NCBI RefSeq assembly: GCF_017916455.1
Contig: NZ_JAFMSY010000004.1
Coordinates: forward strand, 124,001-188,000
Direction: 5' to 3'
Length of the DNA: 64,000 nt
Origin: Nocardioides xinjiangensis
Lineage (GTDB): Bacteria > Actinomycetota > Actinomycetes > Propionibacteriales > Nocardioidaceae
Shown here piece after piece: positions 24,915 to 36,184 of the stretch. The stretch's first letter is position 1. Every line of letters starts with the position of its first letter. Below the pieces are notes generated by a model. It did no database searches. It was not told the origin of the DNA and saw only the letters and a list, made by a program, of their open reading frames with translations. Made by a program: the position numbers and the translations under genes.

Positions 24915-25358
24915 ATGCCGACCGCCGACCTCCGCTCCGACACAGGCCTGGCCTCCGAGCTCCGGGCCGGGGTGATGCGCCTGCGCCGTCGCCTGATCTC
25001 CGAGCGCCACCCCGACAACGACCTGAGCATCAGCCAGATGGTCGTCCTCGGGCTGCTGGTCCGGTTCGGCGACCAGACCGTCGGCGAGCTCGCCCGCGCG
25101 GAGCGGGTGCAGCCGCCGTCGATGACCCGCACCGTGAACTGTCTCGAGTCCGACGGCTACGTCGAGCGCCGGGCCCACGAGACAGACGGACGCCAGGTCG
25201 TCGTCACGCTCACCGACGCCGGCCGCGCCGCGGTCCTCGCCGACCGCCAGCGCCGCGACGCCTGGCTCGCCCGGCAGCTGGGCGGGCTCACCCCCGCCGA
25301 GCGCGCCACCCTCCGCGAGGCGGCGCCCATATTGGCCCGCCTCGCCTCGACCGACTGA
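24915..25358 (+). CDS. MarR-family transcriptional regulator
   Basis: This 147-residue regulator has the MarR winged helix-turn-helix. The recognition region is TVGELARAERVQPPSMTRTV and the wing is RRAHETDGRQVVVTLTDAG (residues 75-100), followed by C-terminal dimerisation helices. Its own promoter carries an inverted-repeat operator, so it probably represses itself. It is followed by an MFS exporter that it likely controls, as in many drug-response pairs. A second ATG 18 bases upstream is in frame but lies before the -10 box. Confidence 0.9.
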   Translation: MPTADLRSDTGLASELRAGVMRLRRRLISERHPDNDLSISQMVVLGLLVRFGDQTVGELARAERVQPPSMTRTVNCLESDGYVERRAHETDGRQVVVTLTDAGRAAVLADRQRRDAWLARQLGGLTPAERATLREAAPILARLASTD

Positions 25359-25384
25359 TCCGCCTCCCCGACCGAGGAGTTCCC

Positions 25385-26665
25385 ACGAGTCCCACCTTCC
25401 GCTCCCTCGCGAACCCCAACTACCGCCGGTACGCCGCCGGCGGTGTCGTGTCGAACACCGGCACCTGGATGCAGCGCGTCGCCCAGGACTGGCTGGTCCT
25501 GGAGCTCGCCGCCGGCTCCGGCGCCACCGCGCTCGGCATCACGACCGGCCTCCAGTTCCTGCCGTTCCTGCTGCTGACCCCGATCGCCGGCCTCGTGGCC
25601 GACCGCATGCCCAAGCAGCGACTGCTCCAGCTCACCAACGTCGGCATGGCCGTGCCCGCTGCCGTCCTCGGCGTGCTCGCCGTCACCGGCGTCGCCGAGG
25701 TGTGGCACGTCTACGTCCTGGCCTTCCTGCTCGGCGCCGCCTCCGCGTTCGACGCCCCGGCGCGGCAGTCCTTCGTCTCCGAGCTCGTCGACCCGAACGA
25801 CCTGACCAACGCCGTCGGGCTCAACTCCGCCAGCTTCAACGCCGCGCGCCTCGTCGGCCCCGGCCTGGCCGGCGTGCTCATCGCCGCGTTCGGCGGGGGA
25901 GCGGTCGCGACCGGCTGGGTCATCCTGCTCAACGCGGTGTCGTACGCCGCCCCGATCTGGTCGCTGCGCCACCTCGACCTCAGCCGCATCGACGCCGCCG
26001 CGCCGGCGGACCGCGGTCCGGGCGCCATCCGCGAGGGTGTCGCCTACGTCCGCGCCCGTCCGGACCTCCTGCTCGTGCTGAGCATGGTGTTCTTCGCGGG
26101 CACCTTCGGCCTCAACTTTCAGATCACGTCCGCGCTGATGGCCACCGAGGTCTTCGGCAAGGGCCCCGAGGAGTTCGGCCTGCTCGGCACCGTGCTGGCC
26201 ATCGGCTCGCTCACCGGCTCGCTGCTGGCCGCGCGCCGCGGCCACGTCAGGCACCGGCTGGTCGTCGGGTCGGCGCTGGCCTTCGGCGCCACCGTCGTGC
26301 TGGCCGGGCTCATGCCGACCTACCTCGCGTTCGCCCTGCTCGCCCCGGTCACCGGCCTGACCGCGCTGACGTTCATCACCGCGGCCAACACCTACATGCA
26401 GCTGCACACCGACGCCGGTGTCCGCGGCCGGGTGATGGCGCTCTACCTGATGATCTTCATGGGCGGCACGCCGCTGGGCGCCCCGATCATCGGGTGGATC
26501 GGCCAGGAGTACGGAGCGCGGTGGACGCTGCTGGGCGGCGGGCTCATCACGATCGCCGGCGTGGCGCTGTCCGCGGTGGCCTACCTGCGCCTCGAACGGA
26601 CCCGTCAGGACCGGGTCGCTAGCATGGAGTCGTCACGCGCCGAGGCAGCACCTGCGGCGTTTTGA
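25385..26665 (+). CDS. MFS exporter with an apparent ACG start codon
   Basis: This major facilitator of the enterobactin/multidrug exporter group (MFS_3) is about 426 residues long if begun at ACG. The conserved N terminus (FRSLANPNYRRYAAGGVVSN) is in frame upstream of every standard start. A strong GAGGAG ribosome site ends five bases before an ACG codon at 25385. An ATG/GTG/TTG start is absent there. The first GTG (25448) would cut off the first helix border, and a CTG at 25355 overlaps the MarR stop but has no ribosome site. Later motifs are GLQFLPFLLLTPIAGLVADRM and ARQSFVSELV. The MarR gene just upstream probably controls it. Confidence 0.85.
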   Translation, partial: TSPTFRSLANPNYRRYAAGGVVSNTGTWMQRVAQDWLVLELAAGSGATALGITTGLQFLPFLLLTPIAGLVADRMPKQRLLQLTNVGMAVPAAVLGVLAVTGVAEVWHVYVLAFLLGAASAFDAPARQSFVSELVDPNDLTNAVGLNSASFNAARLVGPGLAGVLIAAFGGGAVATGWVILLNAVSYAAPIWSLRHLDLSRIDAAAPADRGPGAIREGVAYVRARPDLLLVLSMVFFAGTFGLNFQITSALMATEVFGKGPEEFGLLGTVLAIGSLTGSLLAARRGHVRHRLVVGSALAFGATVVLAGLMPTYLAFALLAPVTGLTALTFITAANTYMQLHTDAGVRGRVMALYLMIFMGGTPLGAPIIGWIGQEYGARWTLLGGGLITIAGVALSAVAYLRLERTRQDRVASMESSRAEAAPAAF

Positions 26666-26690
26666 CCCTGATGTAGGGCCCGAGTAGCCT
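26662..26690 (+). promoter_or_regulatory. Promoter of the str operon
   Basis: TTGACC (26662-26667) and TAGCCT (26685-26690) are exactly 17 bp apart. The -35 overlaps the stop codon of the MFS gene. Transcription would begin near 26697, leaving a leader of about 200 bases before rpsL. The leader is C-rich and shows no known riboswitch. Confidence 0.72.
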
Positions 26691-26898
26691 CTTTCCTTGT
26701 GTCTGGCACGTCCAGACCCTTGCGCATGCTCGCACGGCGCCCGTTGCAGGGGCGCCCGCCCGAGGGGCGCGTCCGCGAGGTCCCACCGCAGTCGCACCGA
26801 GCACGAGCAGGTACAAGCAGGCACACGCAGGAACGCACGACCCCGAGCCCGGCAACGCGCCGAGCCGTGACGAGAGAACAGAGAGAGGGAACCACCCG

Positions 26899-27270
26899 GT
26901 GCCCACCATCAACCAGCTGGTCCGCAAGGGCCGCCAGGACAAGGTGTCGAAGAACAAGACGCCTGCCCTGAAGGGATCCCCGCAGCGCCGTGGCGTCTGC
27001 ACCCGCGTCTACACGACCACCCCGAAGAAGCCGAACTCCGCCCTCCGCAAGGTCGCCCGCGTGCGCCTGAGCAGCGGCGTCGAGGTCACCGCCTACATCC
27101 CGGGTGTCGGTCACAACCTCCAGGAGCACTCCATCGTGCTCGTGCGCGGCGGCCGTGTGAAGGACCTTCCCGGCGTCCGCTACAAGATCATCCGCGGCTC
27201 GCTCGACACCCAGGGTGTCAAGAACCGCAAGCAGGCCCGCAGCCGCTACGGCGCGAAGAAGGAGAAGTAA
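26899..27270 (+). CDS. rpsL: 30S ribosomal protein S12
   Basis: This 123-residue protein of the decoding centre begins with the universal [12 protein letters not shown]. The streptomycin-determining residues K43 (TPKKPNS) and K88 (GRVKDLPG) are both wild type, so ribosomal streptomycin resistance is not expected. The GTG start follows a GAGAGAGGGA ribosome site. It opens the str operon, and its TAA stop shares one base with the rpsG start. Confidence 0.98.
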   Translation: MPTINQLVRKGRQDKVSKNKTPALKGSPQRRGVCTRVYTTTPKKPNSALRKVARVRLSSGVEVTAYIPGVGHNLQEHSIVLVRGGRVKDLPGVRYKIIRGSLDTQGVKNRKQARSRYGAKKEK

Positions 27271-27740
27271 TGCCTCGCAAGGGTCCCGCTCCCAAGCGCC
27301 CCCTGGTCGTCGACCCGGTCTACGGCTCGCAGCTGGTCACCCAGCTCGTCAGCAAGGTCCTCCAGGACGGCAAGAAGGCCGTGGCGCAGCGCATCGTCTA
27401 CACCGCCCTCGAGGGCTGCCGCGAGAAGACCGGCACCGACCCGGTCGTCACGCTCAAGCGCGCGATGGACAACGTCAAGCCGGCCATCGAGGTCAAGTCC
27501 CGCCGCGTCGGCGGCGCGACCTACCAGGTCCCGGTCGAGGTCAAGGCCAACCGCTCCACCACGCTGGCCCTGCGCTGGCTCGTGGGCTACGCCCAGGACC
27601 GCCGCGAGAAGACCATGGCCGAGCGCCTCATGAACGAGATCCTCGACGCGAGCAACGGCCTCGGCGCCGCGGTGAAGAAGCGCGAGGACACGCACAAGAT
27701 GGCCGAGTCCAACAAGGCCTTCGCCCACTACCGCTGGTGA
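27270..27740 (+). CDS. rpsG: 30S ribosomal protein S7
   Basis: This 156-residue protein organises the 3' major domain of 16S rRNA and contacts the E-site tRNA. It begins [12 protein letters not shown] and ends KAFAHYRW, as in other actinobacteria. The ATG overlaps the rpsL stop (TAATG), which gives translational coupling. A strong hairpin follows before fusA. Confidence 0.98.
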   Translation: MPRKGPAPKRPLVVDPVYGSQLVTQLVSKVLQDGKKAVAQRIVYTALEGCREKTGTDPVVTLKRAMDNVKPAIEVKSRRVGGATYQVPVEVKANRSTTLALRWLVGYAQDRREKTMAERLMNEILDASNGLGAAVKKREDTHKMAESNKAFAHYRW

Positions 27741-27744
27741 CGGC

Positions 27745-27784
27745 GAGGGGCCGCACGAGCGCAGCGCGCGGCGTGCGGCCCCTC
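27745..27784 (+). other. 12-bp hairpin between rpsG and fusA
   Basis: GAGGGGCCGCAC (27745-27756) pairs perfectly with GTGCGGCCCCTC (27773-27784) around a 16-base loop. It lies inside the operon, so it may act as a partial terminator, an RNA-processing site or a translational control element rather than a full stop. Confidence 0.6.
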
Positions 27785-27826
27785 ACCCCACAACCCCATC
27801 AACTTCCGAGGGACTGAGACACAACA

Positions 27827-29941
<2,115 letters not shown>

Positions 29942-30013
29942 TCGCTGCCGGATCCTCGGCACCCCAGCAAGACCCACCCACGAGTCAAGTAACAACAATC
30001 AGGAGGAGCCCCA

Positions 30014-31207
<1,194 letters not shown>

Positions 31208-31241
31208 TCCCCGCCGGTCGCTGACCGGCACCAGCAGCACC

Positions 31242-31276
31242 ACGAAGGCCCCGGACCCCTGGTCCGGGGCCTTCGT
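31242..31276 (+). terminator. Strong terminator hairpin after tuf
   Basis: A 16-bp perfect stem (31242-31257 with 31261-31276) closes on a 3-base CCT loop. The right arm includes GGTCCGGGGCCTT. There is no long U tract, which is usual in GC-rich actinobacteria. Confidence 0.85.
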
Positions 31277-31340
31277 CGTGCGCGCCAGTCGCACGGACGG
31301 CCCGGGGGCGGTGACCGCGATCGCGCCGGCGCGGGGCACG

Positions 31341-31937
31341 ATGGTGCCCATGGGGTTCACCAGGGACCAGCTCGAGTCGTTCCGTGACGTCGAGGTGCCC
31401 GACCTGCTCCCGACCGGCGACCAGCCGCTGCTCCTGCTGTTCGTCGGCATCAACCCGGGGCTGTGGACCGCCGCGACCCAGACGCACTTCGCCCACCCGG
31501 GCAACCGGTTCTGGCCCGCGCTGCTGCGGGCCGGGGTCGTGACGCACCCGGTCGACCAGGCGGCGGGCATGACCGAGGACGACCGCGACGCGCTGCGGCG
31601 ACGCGGCATCGGCATCACGAACCTCGCTGCGCGTGCCACCGCCCGGGCCGACGAGCTCACGCCCGAGGAGCTGCGGCGAGGCGGCGAGCGGCTGCGCGCA
31701 CTCGTGGCCGAACGACGGCCCCGCGTCGTCGCGGTCGCCGGCGTCACCGCCTACCGCACGGCGTTCGACCGCCGCGCCGCGGCCGGCGAGCAGCCCGCCC
31801 GGTGGGGAGCGTCGCGGGTGTTCGTGGTGCCGAACCCGTCGGGTCTCAACGCGCACGAGACCGTCGACACGCTCGCCACGGCGTACGGCGAGGCGGCTCG
31901 GGCCGCCGGGGTCGTCGACGGCCCGCCGCCGGGCTGA
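31341..31937 (+). CDS. Mug-type mismatch-specific uracil/thymine DNA glycosylase
   Basis: This 198-residue enzyme removes uracil or thymine from G mismatches, and possibly ethenocytosine, in base-excision repair. The catalytic loop GINPG with its asparagine lies near residue 36. [11 protein letters not shown] follows, and the DNA-intercalating motif NPSGLN lies near residue 165. Start choice is between ATG at 31341 and ATG at 31350, and neither has a strong ribosome site. It stands alone after the str operon terminator and converges on the aminotransferase operon. Confidence 0.87.
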   Translation: MVPMGFTRDQLESFRDVEVPDLLPTGDQPLLLLFVGINPGLWTAATQTHFAHPGNRFWPALLRAGVVTHPVDQAAGMTEDDRDALRRRGIGITNLAARATARADELTPEELRRGGERLRALVAERRPRVVAVAGVTAYRTAFDRRAAAGEQPARWGASRVFVVPNPSGLNAHETVDTLATAYGEAARAAGVVDGPPPG

Positions 31938-31998
31938 CCGGGGTGGTCGCGCCCCCGCAGGTGCACCAGGACGTCGCCGGGCATCCGTCGCGGGCCGC

Positions 31999-33360
31999 TC
32001 ATCCCAGCAGCGCCTCCACCGCGCCGCGGAACGCGCTGGTGTGCGCGTCGACGTCGGACCGGGAGTGGTACGGCGAGAAGAGCGACATGTTGTGGAACGG
32101 CGCGAGCAGGACGCCGCGGTTCACCGTCCAGAGGTGGAAGAACGCGTCGAGCTCCTCGTCGACGGCGGCCGCCGCCTCCGCCCCGGTGCGCGGGGGCGGG
32201 CAGAACCAGTACTCCGCGCGGCAGCCGAGGCGCTGCACGTGCCACGGCAGGTCGTGGTCGTCGATGACCCCCTGGATGCCGTCGGTGAAGCTCGTCGCCA
32301 GCGGGATCGAGACGTCGAAGTCCTCCTGCCGCAGCGCCGTCGACAGCGTCGCCCGGACCGCGGCCATCGCCAGGGCCGAGCCCGACAGGGTCCCGCCCAC
32401 GCCGGCGACGTCGATCTCGTGGCCCAGCATCGGGCCCTCGAGGCGTGCGGCGACCTCCTCGGCCATGCCGTACGCCGCGACCGGGATGCCGCCGCCGATC
32501 GGCTTGCCGATGACGACGAAGTCCGGCTCGAGCCCCCATGCGGCCGTGGCGCCGCCGGGACCGGCGCAGATGGTGTGGGTCTCGTCGTTGACGAGCAGCA
32601 CGCCGTGGCGGCGGGTGACCTCGCGGACGCCGGCGAGGTAGCCCTCGTCGGGCAGCACGATGCCGATGTTGGTCAGCGCCGGCTCCATCAGCAGGCAGGC
32701 GACGTCGCCATCCGCCAGCCGCCTGTCGAGGGCGTCGAGGTCGTTGAACGGGACGACCGCGGTCGTCCGGGCGACGTCGACCTGAGGGCCGAGCGCACCC
32801 GGTCGGGCCACCACGCGGTCACCGGCCCGCCCGTGCTCGAGCACCGCCAGCGTCTCGTCGACGGTGCCGTGGTAGCACCAGTCCATGACCGCGATGCGCT
32901 GCCGTCCGGTGAGGTGGCGCGCGAAGCGCAGCACGAACCGGTTGGCGTCGGTGGCCGTCATCGCCATCTGCCAGCGCGGCAGCCCGAAGCGCCGGCTCAG
33001 CTCCGCGGCGACCCACGTGGCGTCGGTGGAGGGCAGCATCGTGGTGATGCCGCGCTCGGCGCGCTCCCGGACGGCGTCGGCCACCGCGGGGAGGCAGTGC
33101 CCGGTCATCGACCCCGTGTCGCCCAGGCACAGGTCGACGTAGTCGAGGCCGTCGGCGTCGGTGAACCGGCCACCGTCCGCAGACTCGACGAAGAGCGGGA
33201 ACGAGCCCGGCCAGCGCGTCATCCACGGCATCGGCACACCGGCCAGCAGGTGCTCGCCCGCCTCCTTCGCGAGGCGGGCGGAGGTCGGGTGCAGGTCGAC
33301 GAAGCGCTGCTCCTCCTCGGCGTGAAGGGCCGCCAGGCGCCGGCGGTCGACGGTCGTCAC
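31999..33360 (-). CDS. Class III aminotransferase, glutamate-semialdehyde mutase-like
   Basis: This 453-residue PLP enzyme belongs to aminotransferase class III. The PLP lysine is in VIGKPIGGGIPVAAYG, and the conserved Asp in the LLVNDETHT segment. The layout resembles glutamate-1-semialdehyde aminomutase and related transaminases more than GabT. It is the last gene of the polyamine/GABA run, and its GTG start overlaps the preceding stop (GTGA). A second amine or beta-amino acid substrate is plausible. Its position suggests a link to polyamine breakdown, but the step is unassigned. Confidence 0.8.
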   Translation of the reverse strand: MTTVDRRRLAALHAEEEQRFVDLHPTSARLAKEAGEHLLAGVPMPWMTRWPGSFPLFVESADGGRFTDADGLDYVDLCLGDTGSMTGHCLPAVADAVRERAERGITTMLPSTDATWVAAELSRRFGLPRWQMAMTATDANRFVLRFARHLTGRQRIAVMDWCYHGTVDETLAVLEHGRAGDRVVARPGALGPQVDVARTTAVVPFNDLDALDRRLADGDVACLLMEPALTNIGIVLPDEGYLAGVREVTRRHGVLLVNDETHTICAGPGGATAAWGLEPDFVVIGKPIGGGIPVAAYGMAEEVAARLEGPMLGHEIDVAGVGGTLSGSALAMAAVRATLSTALRQEDFDVSIPLATSFTDGIQGVIDDHDLPWHVQRLGCRAEYWFCPPPRTGAEAAAAVDEELDAFFHLWTVNRGVLLAPFHNMSLFSPYHSRSDVDAHTSAFRGAVEALLG

Positions 33361-34817
33361 AGCGCGCTGCCGACGTACTTGGTCTCGAGGTACTCCTCGA
33401 TGCCCTCGAACCCGCCCTCGCGCCCGAAGCCCGAGTGCTTGACCCCGCCGAAGGGAGCCGCCGGGTTCGACACGATGCCGGTGTTGACGCCGACCATGCC
33501 GAACTCCAGCGCCTCGCTGACCCGCAGGACGCGGGCATGGTCGCGGGTGAAGACGTAGGCGACGAGGCCGTACTCGGTGTCGTTGGCCCGCTCGAGGGCC
33601 TCCTCCTCGGTGCCGAACGTCGTGACGGGGGCGACGGGGCCGAAGATCTCCTCGCGGAACACGCGGGCGGAGGCGGGTACGTCGACCAGCACGGTCGGCG
33701 GGTAGAAGTGGCCCGGGCCGTCGGGGACCGCGCCGCCGACGAGCGCGCGGGCGCCGCTCGACACCGCCTCCTCGACCAGCTCGTGCACCCCGCGGCGCGC
33801 CTTGTCGGTGATGAGCGGGCCCACGTCGACGCCCTCCTCGGTGCCGTCGCCCACGGTGAGGCCGCCCATCCGCTCGGCCAGCCTGGTCGAGAACTCCTGC
33901 GCGACCGACTGGTGGACCAGGAAGCGGTTGGCCGACGTGCAGGCCTCGCCGATGTTGCGCATCTTGGCGAGCATCGCGCCGTCGACCGCGGCGTCGAGGT
34001 CGGCGTCCTCGAAGACGAGGAAGGGGGCGTTGCCGCCGAGCTCCATGGAGACGCGCAGCAGCTGGTCCGATGCCTGCCCCACGAGGACCTTGCCGACGCC
34101 CGTCGAGCCGGTGAAGGTGAGCTTGCGCAGCCGCGGGTCCTTGATGATCGGCTCGCAGACGCCGCCGGAGTCGGTGGTGGTGACGACGTTGAGCACGCCG
34201 GGAGGCAGCCCGACCTCCTCGAGCAGCTTCGCGAGGGCGAGCATCGTCAGCGGGGTCTCCGACGCGGGCTTGACGACCATCGTGCAGCCGGCGGCGATGG
34301 CCGGACCGATCTTGCGGGTGCCCATCGCCAGCGGGAAGTTCCAGGGGGTGATCATCAACGTGGGGCCCACCGGGGCCTTCATGGTGATCAGCCGGCTGTT
34401 GCCGGACGGCGCGGGGGAGTAGCGCCCGTGGATGCGCACCGCCTCCTCGGAGAACCAGCGGAAGAACTCCGACCCGTAGGTCACCTCGCCCTTCGCCTCG
34501 GCCAGCGTCTTGCCCATCTCGAGGGTCATCAGACGGGCGAACTCGTCGGCCCGCTCGGTGAGCAGCTCGAACGCGCTGCGCAGGATCTCCCCGCGCGTCC
34601 GCGGCTCGGTCGCGCGCCACTCGCGCTGGGCGGCGGAGGCCGCCGCGAGCGCCCGCTCCCCGTCCTCGGGTGTCGCGTCGGCGACGCTGGTCAGCACGCC
34701 GCCGTCGGCGGGGTTGTGCACCTCGAATTTGCCGCCACCGGTGGCCTCGACCCACTCGCCGCCGATGAGCAGCCGCGTCGGCACCGTCTCGATCACGCTG
34801 TTGTCCACGTCAGCCAT
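33357..34817 (-). CDS. gabD: NAD(P)-dependent succinate-semialdehyde dehydrogenase
   Basis: This 486-residue aldehyde dehydrogenase converts succinate semialdehyde to succinate, the last step of GABA breakdown. The catalytic Glu is in SMELGGNAPF and the catalytic Cys in NIGEACTSANRF. ITPWNFPLAM and FTGSTGVGK form the coenzyme site. The CTSANR signature is typical of GabD. The ATG has GGTGGAGG upstream. It lies 26 bases after gabT on the same strand and is coupled to the next aminotransferase, so the GabT product would be used directly. Confidence 0.88.
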   Translation of the reverse strand: MADVDNSVIETVPTRLLIGGEWVEATGGGKFEVHNPADGGVLTSVADATPEDGERALAAASAAQREWRATEPRTRGEILRSAFELLTERADEFARLMTLEMGKTLAEAKGEVTYGSEFFRWFSEEAVRIHGRYSPAPSGNSRLITMKAPVGPTLMITPWNFPLAMGTRKIGPAIAAGCTMVVKPASETPLTMLALAKLLEEVGLPPGVLNVVTTTDSGGVCEPIIKDPRLRKLTFTGSTGVGKVLVGQASDQLLRVSMELGGNAPFLVFEDADLDAAVDGAMLAKMRNIGEACTSANRFLVHQSVAQEFSTRLAERMGGLTVGDGTEEGVDVGPLITDKARRGVHELVEEAVSSGARALVGGAVPDGPGHFYPPTVLVDVPASARVFREEIFGPVAPVTTFGTEEEALERANDTEYGLVAYVFTRDHARVLRVSEALEFGMVGVNTGIVSNPAAPFGGVKHSGFGREGGFEGIEEYLETKYVGSAL

Positions 34818-34843
34818 GCCTCCACCTTGCCACCGCCGGCCCG

Positions 34844-36184
34844 TCACCCGACGACCCCCTCGAACGCCGCCTCGAAGACGTCGAGGCCCTCGACGAGCAG
34901 GTCGTCGCTGATCGCGAGCGGCGGCAGGAACCGGAAGACGTTGCCGAACGTGCCGCAGGTCAGCGTCACCAGCCCCTGCGAGGAGCAGGCACGGTGCACC
35001 GCGGCGGCGAGCGCCGCGTCCGGCGTACGTCCGGGGCCGTCGGCGACCAGCTCGACCGCCAGCATCGCGCCGCGTCCGCGGACGTCGCCGACGCGGTCGG
35101 GGTGCCGCTTCGCGAGCGCGTGCAGCCGCGGCAGGAAGATCGCCTCGATCTCGCGTGCCCGAGCAGGCAGGTCCTCGGCCTCCATCGTCTCGATCGCCGC
35201 CAGGGCGCCGGCGCAGGCGACCGGGTTCCCGCCGTACGTGCCGCCCAGCCCACCGACGTGGACGGAGTCCATGACGTCGGCGCGACCGGTCACGGCGGCG
35301 AGCGGGAGGCCGCCGGCCATGCCCTTGGCGGTCGTCAGCAGGTCGGGCACGACCCCCTCGTGGTCGCAGGCGAACCAGTCGCCGGTGCGGGCGAATCCCG
35401 TCTGGATCTCGTCGGCGATGAGCAGGATGCCGTGCTCGCGGCACCACTCGGCCACCCGGGCCAGCCACCCCGGCGGCGGGACGATGAAGCCGCCCTCGCC
35501 CTGGATCGGCTCGACCAGCACGGCCGCGCAGCTGTCCTCGCCCACCTGTGCGTGCACGGTCGCGACGAAGGCGTCGAACGCCTCCTCGGCGCACGCCTCG
35601 CGACCGCCGGGCCAGCGGTACGGGTACGCCATCGGAGCCCGGTAGATCTCGCCGGCGAAGGGCCCGAAGCGGTGCTTGTAGGGCATGTTCTTCGCGGTCA
35701 GCGCCATCGTGAGGTTCGTGCGTCCGTGGTACGCGTGGTCGAACACGACGATCGCGTCGCGGCCGGTGTGGTGCCGGGCCACCTTGACCGCGTTCTCCAC
35801 GGCCTCGGCGCCGGAGTTGAACAGGGCGGAGCGCTTCTCGTGCTCGCCCGGGGTGACGTCGGCGAGCTTCTCGCACACCGCGACGTACTCCTCGTAGGGC
35901 GTGACCATGAAGCAGGTGTGGGTGAAGTCGGCGACCTGCCGCCGCACCGCCTCGACCACACGCGGGTGGGCGTTGCCGACCGTCGTGACCGCGATGCCGG
36001 ACCCGAAGTCGATCAGCTGGTTGCCGTCGACGTCGCGGAGGATGCCGCCGCCGGCCTGCTCGACGTAGACCGGCAGCGTCGTGCCGACACCCGCCGACAC
36101 GCTCCCGAGCTTGCGGGCCTGCAGGTTGAGCGAGCGCGGGCCCGGGATGTCGGTGGCGAGGATGCGTTCCTGGCTGAGCGTCAT
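34844..36184 (-). CDS. gabT: 4-aminobutyrate aminotransferase
   Basis: This 446-residue class III PLP aminotransferase converts GABA and 2-oxoglutarate into succinate semialdehyde and glutamate. The substrate and PLP motifs are NSGAEAVENAVKVAR, AYHGRTNLTMALT, LIADEIQTGFARTG and the lysine in TTAKGMAGGLPLAAV. The ATG has AAAGGA upstream and overlaps the stop of the saccharopine dehydrogenase-like gene (ATGA). It is followed by gabD, which makes the GABA shunt assignment strong. Some activity on other omega-amino acids is possible. Confidence 0.9.
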   Translation of the reverse strand: MTLSQERILATDIPGPRSLNLQARKLGSVSAGVGTTLPVYVEQAGGGILRDVDGNQLIDFGSGIAVTTVGNAHPRVVEAVRRQVADFTHTCFMVTPYEEYVAVCEKLADVTPGEHEKRSALFNSGAEAVENAVKVARHHTGRDAIVVFDHAYHGRTNLTMALTAKNMPYKHRFGPFAGEIYRAPMAYPYRWPGGREACAEEAFDAFVATVHAQVGEDSCAAVLVEPIQGEGGFIVPPPGWLARVAEWCREHGILLIADEIQTGFARTGDWFACDHEGVVPDLLTTAKGMAGGLPLAAVTGRADVMDSVHVGGLGGTYGGNPVACAGALAAIETMEAEDLPARAREIEAIFLPRLHALAKRHPDRVGDVRGRGAMLAVELVADGPGRTPDAALAAAVHRACSSQGLVTLTCGTFGNVFRFLPPLAISDDLLVEGLDVFEAAFEGVVG

